A DNA stretch of 64,000 nucleotides, from positions 496,001-560,000 of the forward strand of contig CAWDQE010000015.1 of NCBI GenBank assembly GCA_963804375.1. Reading direction: 5' to 3'. Under the pieces are notes generated by a model. The model was not told where the DNA came from, made no database searches, and saw only the letters and a list, made by a program, of their open reading frames with translations. The translations under genes were made by a program, and so were the position numbers. The stretch comes from JANXQG01 sp963804375 (GTDB lineage Bacteria > Planctomycetota > Planctomycetia > Pirellulales > Thermoguttaceae). Below are positions 1-7,782 of this stretch, piece by piece. Within the stretch, counting starts at the first letter, position 1; each line of letters starts with the position of its first letter.

Positions 1-2685
1 CGGCGACGAGCGGTCGCGCTCGAAGGCCAGCTTCCTCAGGTCTCCTCCGGCGAAGTTCAACAGGTTGCCGTAGGAAGCGGCTGCCGTCAGGTCGAAGCGG
101 GCGCCCTCAGCATTGCTGCTGCCCGGCTTGTGGCAGGAGGTGCAACTCCGATCGAGCACGGGCTGGACCAACTCGTCGAACTTCAGCGGCCAGGAGCCGG
201 GGGGCCCGAGCGTGATCTTCGACGGCTCGCGCGACATCGCCGTGGGAAGTGAATGGAGCGAGGGGGCGGCCTCGCGCGACTCGTGGCAGCCGATGCAGGA
301 GAATGCCTGGCCCGGCTGCACGTACGTCAGGCTCCGCATCGTTTGCACCGCCAACCCCTGGTCGTCGAGGGCCTGGAAGAAGACCGGGATGCCGCTGGGC
401 GCGCGAAACGCGGCCGACCCGTCCGCCTCGACCGGCACCGTGCCCAGCACAAACTTGCCCGGGTCCTCGGCGGAGACACCCAGGCAGGGACTATTCATAT
501 GCGGCTGGACTTTCGGCGGCACGGCCACGATCCGCAACTGTTTGATCGTCCCCCGCGGCACGCCCGTTAGGCCCGCGTACACATCCTGCAGGAGGAACCG
601 CCCTTCCTGGGGGCCGTCCCAGGCGACGGTGCTGGCATAGACCGGCGGCACCGGCCGGGCGCGGACGGGGATCGGGCACTCGCTGGAAATCGCCGGATCG
701 CGGTAGATCAGGTTCATGTTGCCAAAGGCGTCCAAGAGATAAAGTCCCGTGGCGTTGATCGGGTTCTGGTTCGTGTCATCCACCCGGCAGTGCGGCGGCA
801 GGCGCCGGTCGCTCCATGCCACCAGGTAGTGCCGCTCGGAAAGCGGGTACGGGTTGGCGTAGTAGCTCTCCGCGTAGGCCTCCGTCTCGGGGAAGGGAAC
901 GTCGGGCGTGAGCCGGACCACCGGGGCCGCCTCCTCCGTGCCGAGATTCCGGTCCAGCAGGATCAGCGAACCGCCGATGTTGGAGTGATGCGCCCCGGCC
1001 GTGCAGATCAGCCGGTGCGAGCCGGGGATCGAGCGGGCTTCGAACTTCACCTGGGGCCGCGCCGTGTAATTGCCATAGACAAGCTGCGGATTGGTCCCGT
1101 CCGGGTTCGTCGTCCAGAGGCTGAAGAAATTCCCGTTGAAGCGGTCGATATAGTCCCAGCGCGTGTAAAGGATCCGCCCGTCCGCAGCTATCGAGGGCGT
1201 CCACTCGAAATTCTCGAAGGCCGAGATCGGGTGCATGTCGCCGCCCGCGGCGTTCATGCGATGGAGCGTGAAGACCGGCACCGGACGATAGTTGTCGCCG
1301 CCGCAGCGGACATAGCTGTCGGGCAGGTCGGCCTCGATCGTTTGCATGGTGTTTGCCTTGCTGCACTGGAGAAAGACGCCCTTGCGGGTCGAGAGGAAGA
1401 CGATGTCGCCGCCGGGCAAGTAATGGGCGTCGAAATCGTCGTAGCGCCCGTGGGTCAACTGGCGGATGCCGCCGCCGTCCAGGTTCGCCTCGAAGACGTG
1501 GAAGAAGGCGTCCTCCGGCAAGTTCGCCTTGGTCGCCTTGTCGGGCAGATCGGCGACCTTCGCATAATACTTCGCGTAGGCAAAGAGCACCTTCCTGCCG
1601 TCGTAGGAAAGATCGGGCCGGATGAAACTCCCCTCGGCAAAGTTGGCAGTCAGGCAGCGGAGCGTCGGCCGGTCGCCCTTGAAGCCTTCGAGCAAAAAGA
1701 CCCCGCCGCCCGGCCGCGACCACCAACCGTAGAACTGGTCGGACATGTGGGGGAACCGGCCGGGGGCGTGCTTGACGAACAAGATCGAATCGAAATCCAG
1801 CAGGGGGTTGCGCACCGCCAGTCGGCGGACCGCCCAGCGGGCTTGGAAATAGGCCTTGGCCTGGGCCTCCGGCGAGGCCTCGGCCGCAAGTGGCCGTGAC
1901 GCTGCTTCCCGCAGCGTCTTCTCTTCGGCCTCGATCGAGGTCCCCAGCGTCCGCAGGTCCTCGGCCAGGCGGAAGCCGCGCTCCAGGACCGGGCCGAGCG
2001 CGTGCTGCGCGCTCGACCAGGCGGCCGCTTTCGCTACGGCGTTCGGTTTGCTATGCGCGACCGACCACTCGCTGACACTCGACTGCGTGGCCGGGCGATG
2101 GAGCGCCAGATTCTCTTTGCCGTTGCCCCCATAGACCTCGACCTCGTCCAGATGGAAGTAGGAGTGGCCCGGCAGTTGCAGCCGGACATAGCGGGCGACC
2201 TGGCCTTTGAGCGGGACCGAGAGAGGGTGGTTGTCCGGTTGGCCGCCGAAAACCGTGCCGTCGTGCTGATAGGCCTGCTTGAAGCTTCGCGCGTCGGCCG
2301 AAAGCAGCACCATGATCCGGCTGGCGCGGTTGGCGAATCCACCGTCGCAGCGGTTGTAAATCACCACGCGATCGAGCGCCGCGGGTTTTCCCAGGTCGAC
2401 CTGCCACCAGGGGTTCGCTTCCTCGGCGGTGTGGAATCCCCACTTGCCGGTCTTGACGCCGTCGCAGCCGCCGGCGGCATCCTGCTCGGGCGTGACATTG
2501 CCCGCCGGCCACGCAGCCGATGCCCTGCCCCGCAGGGCGTCCTGCCGCAGCCAGTCGGCCTCGATCTGGCCCGGCGTGATCACCGGCGGCGACTCGCCCG
2601 AGCAGGCTTGCTCAACAAACGCGGCCGGCAGCCAGCCGACAAACAGTGCGACTAGAATCAGGACAAGAGCAGACTTCCAGTACAT
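1..2685 (-). CDS. Secreted discoidin / HzsA-like / cytochrome c protein (3' end outside window)
   Basis: Start ATG at 2685 follows an AAGGAG site. It opens with a hydrophobic signal peptide (MYWKSALVLILVALF). Residues about 60-195 look like an F5/8-type C (discoidin) sugar-binding module (WWQVDLGKPAALDRVVIYNR, then YVRLQLPG and DEVEVYG). The middle, about 300-750, reads as a TolB/HzsA-like beta-propeller with repeated 'YDGRKVLFA', 'LYTRWDYIDR' and 'HHSNIGGS' blades. Near the window edge are two haem-binding CXXCH motifs, CIGCH (about 289-303) and CTSCH (about 135-150). At least 895 residues are present with no stop before position 1. Such periplasmic multidomain cytochromes are a planctomycete speciality. 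Electron donor and substrate are unknown, and the link to hydrazine synthase is structural only. The codons are read continuously across the whole stretch. Confidence 0.85.
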   Translation of the reverse strand, partial: MYWKSALVLILVALFVGWLPAAFVEQACSGESPPVITPGQIEADWLRQDALRGRASAAWPAGNVTPEQDAAGGCDGVKTGKWGFHTAEEANPWWQVDLGKPAALDRVVIYNRCDGGFANRASRIMVLLSADARSFKQAYQHDGTVFGGQPDNHPLSVPLKGQVARYVRLQLPGHSYFHLDEVEVYGGNGKENLALHRPATQSSVSEWSVAHSKPNAVAKAAAWSSAQHALGPVLERGFRLAEDLRTLGTSIEAEEKTLREAASRPLAAEASPEAQAKAYFQARWAVRRLAVRNPLLDFDSILFVKHAPGRFPHMSDQFYGWWSRPGGGVFLLEGFKGDRPTLRCLTANFAEGSFIRPDLSYDGRKVLFAYAKYYAKVADLPDKATKANLPEDAFFHVFEANLDGGGIRQLTHGRYDDFDAHYLPGGDIVFLSTRKGVFLQCSKANTMQTIEADLPDSYVRCGGDNYRPVPVFTLHRMNAAGGDMHPISAFENFEWTPSIAADGRILYTRWDYIDRFNGNFFSLWTTNPDGTNPQLVYGNYTARPQVKFEARSIPGSHRLICTAGAHHSNIGGSLILLDRNLGTEEAAPVVRLTPDVPFPETEAYAESYYANPYPLSERHYLVAWSDRRLPPHCRVDDTNQNPINATGLYLLDAFGNMNLIYRDPAISSECPIPVRARPVPPVYASTVAWDGPQEGRFLLQDVYAGLTGVPRGTIKQLRIVAVPPKVQPHMNSPCLGVSAEDPGKFVLGTVPVEADGSAAFRAPSGIPVFFQALDDQGLAVQTMRSLTYVQPGQAFSCIGCHESREAAPSLHSLPTAMSREPSKITLGPPGSWPLKFDELVQPVLDRSCTSCHKPGSSNAEGARFDLTAAASYGNLLNFAGGDLRKLAFERDRSSP

Positions 2686-2709
2686 GGCCAACTCCTTACG
2701 CCTAGCGAC

Positions 2710-3030
2710 TCAAGCATGAGTATGAACGGGCGGCGCGGGGAAGTCAAGACAGCGGCGCGTGCGGCGAGATTTCCTCAGAGGGACCACATAGGCAAGAGCG
2801 ATCAGCCGTCGGACTTCGGCAGTAGCCTCCTGCGTGGTCAATGGGATCGGTAATTTTCGGGTGACCGTCCAAAAGAACTCGGAGAGGACCTGAACGCTCA
2901 ACAGCGGTTGGCCGGCAAGGAAGACGTCCCGCAACAGTCCTTCCGCCACCGGACCTTTCGAGGTCTCGCTGCGGTCCCGCGCATACACCAAAACGTTCGT
3001 GTCAAGAAACGTCTCTGCTGCGGCGCTCAT
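2710..3030 (-). pseudogene. Truncated VapC-like PIN-domain toxin
   Basis: From ATG at 3030 the protein begins MSAAAETFLDTNVLVYARD, the first acidic motif of a PIN ribonuclease, followed by LSEFFWTVTRK with the second conserved acid. The reading frame ends after 106 residues, with an unrelated tail (RKSRRTRRCLDFPAPPVHTHA minus the last residue or so) where a VapC of 130-145 residues would carry its SFWDA-type helix and final aspartates. The gene overlaps the upstream antitoxin-like gene by 29 bases, the usual toxin-antitoxin arrangement. The 3' end lies only 24 bases before the start of the next gene, suggesting a deletion removed the catalytic C-terminus. Probably an inactive toxin. An unusual short PIN protein cannot be excluded. 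Confidence 0.6.
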
Positions 3031-3247
3031 AGAGTTCCTCGCGCGTCCACGTGCGGCCGATTGGCTGGAAATCGGGGGGAAGCGGCCGCGACCAAAGCTC
3101 GCGAGAAAATGCCTGCCACTCGTGCAAAGCCAGTTCCCGTTGTTCTGGAATAGATATTTCCACAGGGGTTTGGGCACCCAAGTTGTCCGGTATCGGCTCG
3201 TCCAGGACAATGCGAGTTCCGTCAAAATGGCCTCGTAGTCGTATCAT
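3002..3247 (-). CDS. Antitoxin-like protein of a decayed VapBC pair
   Basis: An 81-residue protein starting MIRLRGHFDGTRIVLDEPIP and ending RTWTREELYERRSRDVS. The N-terminus resembles the short antitoxin family that opens with 'GxFDGxxIVLDEPxP' and precedes PIN toxins. It has no clear DNA-binding fold that I can name by eye. A weak GGAG lies about 9 bases before the start. It overlaps the PIN gene downstream, so the two were almost certainly co-transcribed. With the toxin truncated, it may now be a solitary antitoxin or a relic. Confidence 0.6.
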   Translation of the reverse strand: MIRLRGHFDGTRIVLDEPIPDNLGAQTPVEISIPEQRELALHEWQAFSRELWSRPLPPDFQPIGRTWTREELYERRSRDVS

Positions 3248-3338
3248 CGTTCGCGTCTCCCGCGCCGGGTTGGTTGAGATATAACTTAGCGGCCCTATGG
3301 CGAGTTGTCAAGCTCTTGAAGCTGGGAGCAACCGCACC

Positions 3339-3622
3339 CTATTTCTCATCCTGCTCGCCGATTTGGGTCACCAGGAATTGCGCGATTCCGCGGTGGTCTT
3401 CACGCAGCTTGATCCGCACGTAGACCGTCTTCGCGCCGGGATCTTTGAGCACCTCGCCGTCCAACCCGTCGGGAATCTCGTCGCCAGCATCCCACCTCTT
3501 CTCCGACTCGTTGTACTTGCCCATGACGTACTTCGTGTCCGCGGTCACAGGCCCGTTTGGAGTCCGAACCGGTTGATCACCTACAACAGCATGGTGGTGA
3601 TGAGAATCGATTTGCAGTACAT
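3339..3622 (-). pseudogene. Small secreted hypothetical protein with a frameshift
   Basis: A good ribosome site (GGAG, 9 bases upstream) precedes ATG at 3622, which starts a signal-like stretch MYCKSILITTMLL. That frame stops at once (TAG), but the next frame continues with protein-like sequence (VVGDQPVRTPNGPVTADTKY, then WDAGDEIPDGLDGEVL) to a stop at 3339. A single-base shift near 3585 would rejoin them into about 95 residues. No known domain recognised. Either a sequencing error or a broken gene. The C-terminal half has clear coding character; the join is inferred. Confidence 0.4.
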
Positions 3623-3935
3623 GATGGTTACTCCAGAATTCAAAGGGATGCGACTCGAGCGTGGCAGCGACGGGCCTGGGCTCGTCGTTCGCATCGGTTG
3701 CCGAACTTGCCACGTGTCATGTTATAGAATTATGGACGCGTGCCTGACCGATCGCAAGTGGAATACAATTCGGGAAGCATAGGCAGAATGGGATGTTTTC
3801 ACGGTGGTTGCAGCGGCAGGACGTTTGTTTTTTGACCTGGAAGCATCGGCCGCGGAACGCTATACTCCCGCCCTCTTCGTATTTCCTCATTACCCCCCTC
3901 TCTTATGGGGAGTGGTTCCGGGAAAGGGTTAACCC

Positions 3936-4646
3936 ATGGGTCGAATCCGGTCGACAACGCGAGCCGCTCGGGCGCTGGCTGTTGCCGCGACCATTTTGGC
4001 CTTGGCCAGTGAGGGATGCGTTGAACGGCGGATGATCATCCGCACGAACCCGCCGGGGGCGCTGGTTTACGTCGACGACAACGAAGTCGGTCTGACTCCG
4101 GTGGCGATCTCGCCGATCTATTACGGCAACCGCAAGATCCGCCTGGTCAAAGACGGCTGTGAAACGCAAACGTTCATCCAGTCGGTGCCTCCGCCCTGGT
4201 ATGAAATCCCGCCGCTGGATTTCTTTGCAGAGAACCTGGTGCCCGGCACGATCCGCGATCAGCGTACGTTCGATTACCAACTGCGGCCCCAAGGAGTGGT
4301 GCCGCAAGAAGATCTGCTCACGCGGGCCGAAAACCTGCGTCGCGGTACGCAAACGGTGACTGGCGTCGCGGCGCCTGGCTATCGGGTCAATCCGCCGTTG
4401 GCAGGCCAGAGCGTTGTGCCGCCCCCGGGAGCCCCTGGCGGACCACCGATTGGCGGCCAGCCCTATTATCAACTTCCTCCTGGGACGCCTGGCCCGGCCG
4501 AGCCGATCTATACTCCGCCGCCCAGCAACACGCCGGGGTTACCACCGGCCGGCGGGCCCATCTACCAGTCGCCGCCGTCGATGCCGCCCTCCACGCCGAA
4601 CGGGCCGTCGAATGTCGGTTCGCAGCCGTATCACCCGCTGCCGTGA
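3936..4646 (+). CDS. PEGA-domain lipoprotein
   Basis: 236 residues. The N-terminus is basic then hydrophobic and ends in a lipobox-like ASEGC at about residue 28, so it is probably lipid-anchored. Residues 34-105 form a PEGA domain (RTNPPGALVYVDDNEVGLTP, then 'YYGNRKIRLVKDGCET'), a small beta-fold in surface proteins. From about residue 140 to the end the chain is proline/glycine-rich (PPPGAPGGPP, LPPGTPGPAEP, PPSNTPGLPP) and likely disordered, perhaps a cell-wall-spanning linker. The gene lies 52 bases before the protease gene on the same strand. No catalytic function is suggested. Confidence 0.85.
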   Translation: MGRIRSTTRAARALAVAATILALASEGCVERRMIIRTNPPGALVYVDDNEVGLTPVAISPIYYGNRKIRLVKDGCETQTFIQSVPPPWYEIPPLDFFAENLVPGTIRDQRTFDYQLRPQGVVPQEDLLTRAENLRRGTQTVTGVAAPGYRVNPPLAGQSVVPPPGAPGGPPIGGQPYYQLPPGTPGPAEPIYTPPPSNTPGLPPAGGPIYQSPPSMPPSTPNGPSNVGSQPYHPLP

Positions 4647-4698
4647 GAACATGGTAGAATAGGGCCTTGGATTCTCCCGCACCCAGGCCCGGTCTATC

Positions 4699-6174
4699 AT
4701 GAAAAGCACACCTGCCATCCTGCTGTTGCTCGTCCTCTCGGCGCCGGCCGATGCCAAAGACCAGGTTTCCGATTCCGTCGTCAAGGTTTTCTCGACGCTT
4801 CGCGAGCCGAATTTCGTCCGCCCTTGGACCAAGGACTCGGCCCGTGAAGCGTCCGGCAGCGGCGTCATCCTGGCGGGCAAGCGAATCCTCACCAATGCCC
4901 ACGTCGTGGCCTATGCCAGCCAGGTTTTCGTGCAGGCGAACCAGTCGACCGAGCGCGTGCCGGCCAAGGTGAAAGTCTTCGTGCCGGCACTCGACATGGC
5001 GATCCTCGAAGTCGACAGCCCGGCCTTCTTCGAACAGCGTCCGCCGTTGCGCCTGGCCGACAACCTGCCGGCGATGAAACAGAGCGTGAGCGTCTATGGC
5101 TACCCCGTGGGCGGAGAACAACTCTCGATCACCCAAGGCGTTGTTTCGCGGATCGAGTACCACAGCATCGCCTACGGCTCTTCCGCCGTGCGGATCCAGA
5201 TCGACGCCGCCTTGAATCCCGGCAACAGCGGCGGGCCCGCCGTGAGCGACGGCAAACTCATCGGCCTGGTCTTCAGCAAGTACACCGCGGGCGACAACAT
5301 CGGCTACCTGCTGGCCACCGAGGAAGTGAAGAGGTTGCTCAAGGAGACCGAAAAAGGCCCCTACACCGGCAAGTTCCAACTTGGCGAAATCATGGCGACC
5401 ACCGAGAACGAGGCCTTGCGGGCCAAATTGGGGCTGGAAAAAGAGGCCGGGGTGCTCATCGTCCAGCCTTTCAGCGACAAGCCCGATTATCTGCTCAAGC
5501 GCTGGGATGTATTGCTGAAGGTTGGCGATCAGCCGTTGGACAGCCAGGGAAACGTGAAGGTCCTGGACGACTTGCGCCTGAACTATCAGTACCTGGTGTC
5601 CAAGCTGGCCCGCGACGGTCATGTGAAAGTGACCATTTTTCGCGATCGCAAGGCGATCGAAATCAACGCCCCGGTCCGCGCCACGACCGATCTGGTGATG
5701 CCGCCCCTGCTGGGCAAGTACCCGCGGTACTTCATCTATGGCCCCATGGTGTTCACGCAGGCCACGCAGGAGGTCGCCGGACTGTTTGCCGCCTCGTCGC
5801 GGGGCCCCGTGTACACCAGCTATTACAAGAGTCCGCTGGTGCCGCGCCTGCTGGATCAACCAGCCTTCGCGGGCGAAGAGATCGTGACCCTCACCCACTT
5901 GCTCCCGCACAAGACCTCCAAGGGCTACACGCCGCCGGCCTTCAGCGCCGTCAGTCGCGTCAACGGCACGCAGGTCCGCAACCTGGCGCACCTGGTCGAA
6001 CTGCTGCGGGACGCCCAGGGGGAATTCCTCGTCGTGGAACTGGTCGGCCCCACCGAACCGCTCGTCTTTCGCCGCGCCGAAGCGCTGCAAACCACCGAAG
6101 AGATCCTGGCCGACGAAGGCATCCGCAAGCAGTATTCCGACGATCTCGAGAACGTCTGGCACAAAACGAAATGA
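4699..6174 (+). CDS. Secreted trypsin-like (Deg/HtrA-type) serine protease with PDZ-like region
   Basis: 491 residues with an N-terminal signal peptide (MKSTPAILLLLVLSAPADA). The chymotrypsin-fold catalytic triad is visible: His68 in TNAHVV, Asp99 in ALDMAIL and Ser177 in NPGNSGGP. From about residue 225 the sequence (ALRAKLGL...GVLIVQPF...LLKVGDQPL) fits a PDZ domain, followed by a long C-terminal part with a second PDZ-like stretch (SRVNGTQVRNLAHLVELL). The layout resembles Deg9-like/DegP-like proteases with a long C-terminus. It probably works in the periplasm in protein quality control or processing. It follows the PEGA lipoprotein gene and could share its promoter. Confidence 0.9.
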   Translation: MKSTPAILLLLVLSAPADAKDQVSDSVVKVFSTLREPNFVRPWTKDSAREASGSGVILAGKRILTNAHVVAYASQVFVQANQSTERVPAKVKVFVPALDMAILEVDSPAFFEQRPPLRLADNLPAMKQSVSVYGYPVGGEQLSITQGVVSRIEYHSIAYGSSAVRIQIDAALNPGNSGGPAVSDGKLIGLVFSKYTAGDNIGYLLATEEVKRLLKETEKGPYTGKFQLGEIMATTENEALRAKLGLEKEAGVLIVQPFSDKPDYLLKRWDVLLKVGDQPLDSQGNVKVLDDLRLNYQYLVSKLARDGHVKVTIFRDRKAIEINAPVRATTDLVMPPLLGKYPRYFIYGPMVFTQATQEVAGLFAASSRGPVYTSYYKSPLVPRLLDQPAFAGEEIVTLTHLLPHKTSKGYTPPAFSAVSRVNGTQVRNLAHLVELLRDAQGEFLVVELVGPTEPLVFRRAEALQTTEEILADEGIRKQYSDDLENVWHKTK

Positions 6175-6282
6175 GAAGTCCGAAACAAATCAAGCATTCG
6201 AAATTGGAATGACGGAAACGGTTTTGGGCCTTTGTCTTTCGGTATTTTAAGTTGTTTAGGATTTCGACATTCGGATTTTCCC

Positions 6283-6447
6283 CTATTGGGGTGCCCCGAA
6301 GGTGGCCGGCGTGCTTGGCTCGTGGCTGGTCTTGCCCCGAGCGTCGATGACGAACTTCGTCAAGATGATCAGGAGCATTAGCACCAAATAGATCCGTAAG
6401 AGAATCAAGGCGAAGGTCACGGTGCGCGTGGTCTTGATGCGTGGCAT
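6283..6447 (-). CDS. 54-residue single-span membrane protein
   Basis: A short open frame starting MPRIKTTRTVTFALILLRIY and ending with a polar tail that stops at 6283. After a basic start it has one strongly hydrophobic segment (about residues 10-34), then about 20 polar residues. It begins 13 bases after the stop of the MgtE-N/CBS gene on the same strand, so it is likely the last gene of that operon. The predicted orientation is cytoplasmic N-terminus (positive-inside). The function is unknown; an accessory subunit of the adjacent carrier is plausible but inferred from position only. Confidence 0.6.
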   Translation of the reverse strand: MPRIKTTRTVTFALILLRIYLVLMLLIILTKFVIDARGKTSHEPSTPATFGAPQ

Positions 6448-6459
6448 GGCAAATTCACT

Positions 6460-7764
6460 TTACTGCAAGGCCGCCCGGGCGATGAGGCCTTTCATGATGT
6501 CTTTGAAATAAATCACGCCCAGCAGGTGGTCTCCCCGATCGACGACGGGGAGCATCCGGTAATGGTACTTGGCGAACAACTCCTCCAGGTCCTCGCGGAC
6601 GTCGTCTGCCTCCGCCGCCACGACCGGCGCGACCATCACCTCGCCCAGCGGCAGGTCGTCGTTGGCCAGGACCAGCTCGCGGAGATCGACCACGCCCTGC
6701 AAGACCCCTTCGCCTGCGCCCACGACGTAGACATAGGAGATCATATCGTGGTCGAAGTTGGAAGTGCGGAGCCGCTCGATCGTCTGCCGCACGGTGTCGT
6801 CCTTGCCCGCCGTCACGTAATGCGACGACATCAAGGCCTGGGCGGTCACCTCGCGCTGCGAGAGGATGCCCTCGATGCGCCGGGCCTGCTCCGGCGGGAG
6901 CAGCGCGAGTAGCTGTACCTTGTCGTCCAGCGGCAACACCGAGAACAGGTCGGCCAACTGCGGCACCGACATCTCGCCCAGGATCGTACGGGCCCGCTCT
7001 TTGCGCAGGTTCGAGACGATCTGCCGCTGGGCCCGCGGCTCGGCCTCCATCAACGTCTCGGCCGCTTTCTCGGAATCCAATACGGAAAAGACGGCCTGCT
7101 GCTCCTTTTCGGAAAGCTCCTCCAGGGCGTCGGCCAGGTCCTCGCTGGGCAACTCGTGGATCTGCGCCCGCGTGACGCTGAGCGAAACGCGGTCGGTGGC
7201 CGTCACGTCTTCCAGCGAGAGGGGTTGCACGTACTTCCAGGAAATCAGCACGTCTTTCAAGAGGTGCCAGCGGCCCAGGCCCCAGCGCCGCAGGAACCCG
7301 TTGAAGGAAATATCGACGTGTACCAGCACCATGCGGCCCTTCGACTCCAGCAGGTGGATGTCGTTGACCACTTCGGTCCGCCGGCCGTCCATGTCGAGGA
7401 TCGTCTTGCCCATCAGGTGTTCGTCGAGCATCAGCCAGCCGGCCTGGTCGACGAAGGGCGGATACTTGTCGCCGCTTTCCGGCGGATGGACGAAAATGGC
7501 GTCGTCGTCGATCTTGATCAGGCGGCCGAAGGGAATGAACTCGGTGGGCTTGCCCCAGCCGTGTTCCAGGTAGAGGCCGACAGCTTCTGGATACGGTTCG
7601 CTGAGCCGGAAGACGATGTCGGTCAGCTTGCCCAGGCGGCGGTTGATGTTGCCCTGGCACACGGGCCGGCCCACCAACTGGGAAAAATAGTGGAAACGGA
7701 AGTCTTTCCCCGCGACGGGCAAGTCGGACAGAGGACCCGCGGGCGGATTGGACGGCGTAGACAT
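6460..7764 (-). CDS. Soluble MgtE N-domain + CBS-domain protein
   Basis: 434 residues. The first 180 or so resemble two PRC-barrel-like repeats (FSQLVGRPVCQGN..., LGKTILDMDGRRTEVVNDI). Residues about 200-305 match the MgtE N-terminal superhelical domain (LPSEDLADALEELSEKEQQA, LPPEQARRIEGIL), and 310-430 form a CBS pair (VTAGKDDTVRQTIERL, YHYRMLPVVDRGDHLLGVIY). In MgtE this module senses Mg2+ and gates the channel. Here no transmembrane domain follows, so the protein should be cytosolic. It starts 18 bases after the NRAMP-like gene ends, which suggests it regulates that carrier. Confidence 0.85.
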   Translation of the reverse strand: MSTPSNPPAGPLSDLPVAGKDFRFHYFSQLVGRPVCQGNINRRLGKLTDIVFRLSEPYPEAVGLYLEHGWGKPTEFIPFGRLIKIDDDAIFVHPPESGDKYPPFVDQAGWLMLDEHLMGKTILDMDGRRTEVVNDIHLLESKGRMVLVHVDISFNGFLRRWGLGRWHLLKDVLISWKYVQPLSLEDVTATDRVSLSVTRAQIHELPSEDLADALEELSEKEQQAVFSVLDSEKAAETLMEAEPRAQRQIVSNLRKERARTILGEMSVPQLADLFSVLPLDDKVQLLALLPPEQARRIEGILSQREVTAQALMSSHYVTAGKDDTVRQTIERLRTSNFDHDMISYVYVVGAGEGVLQGVVDLRELVLANDDLPLGEVMVAPVVAAEADDVREDLEELFAKYHYRMLPVVDRGDHLLGVIYFKDIMKGLIARAALQ

Positions 7765-7782
7765 GGCGGCACCTTGCGATCC

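Noticed and set aside
4387..6162. 591-codon minus-strand open frame across the protease gene
   Set aside because: It is antisense to a protease with a complete catalytic triad; its His/Gly/Arg-rich translation is typical of the reverse strand of GC-rich genes.
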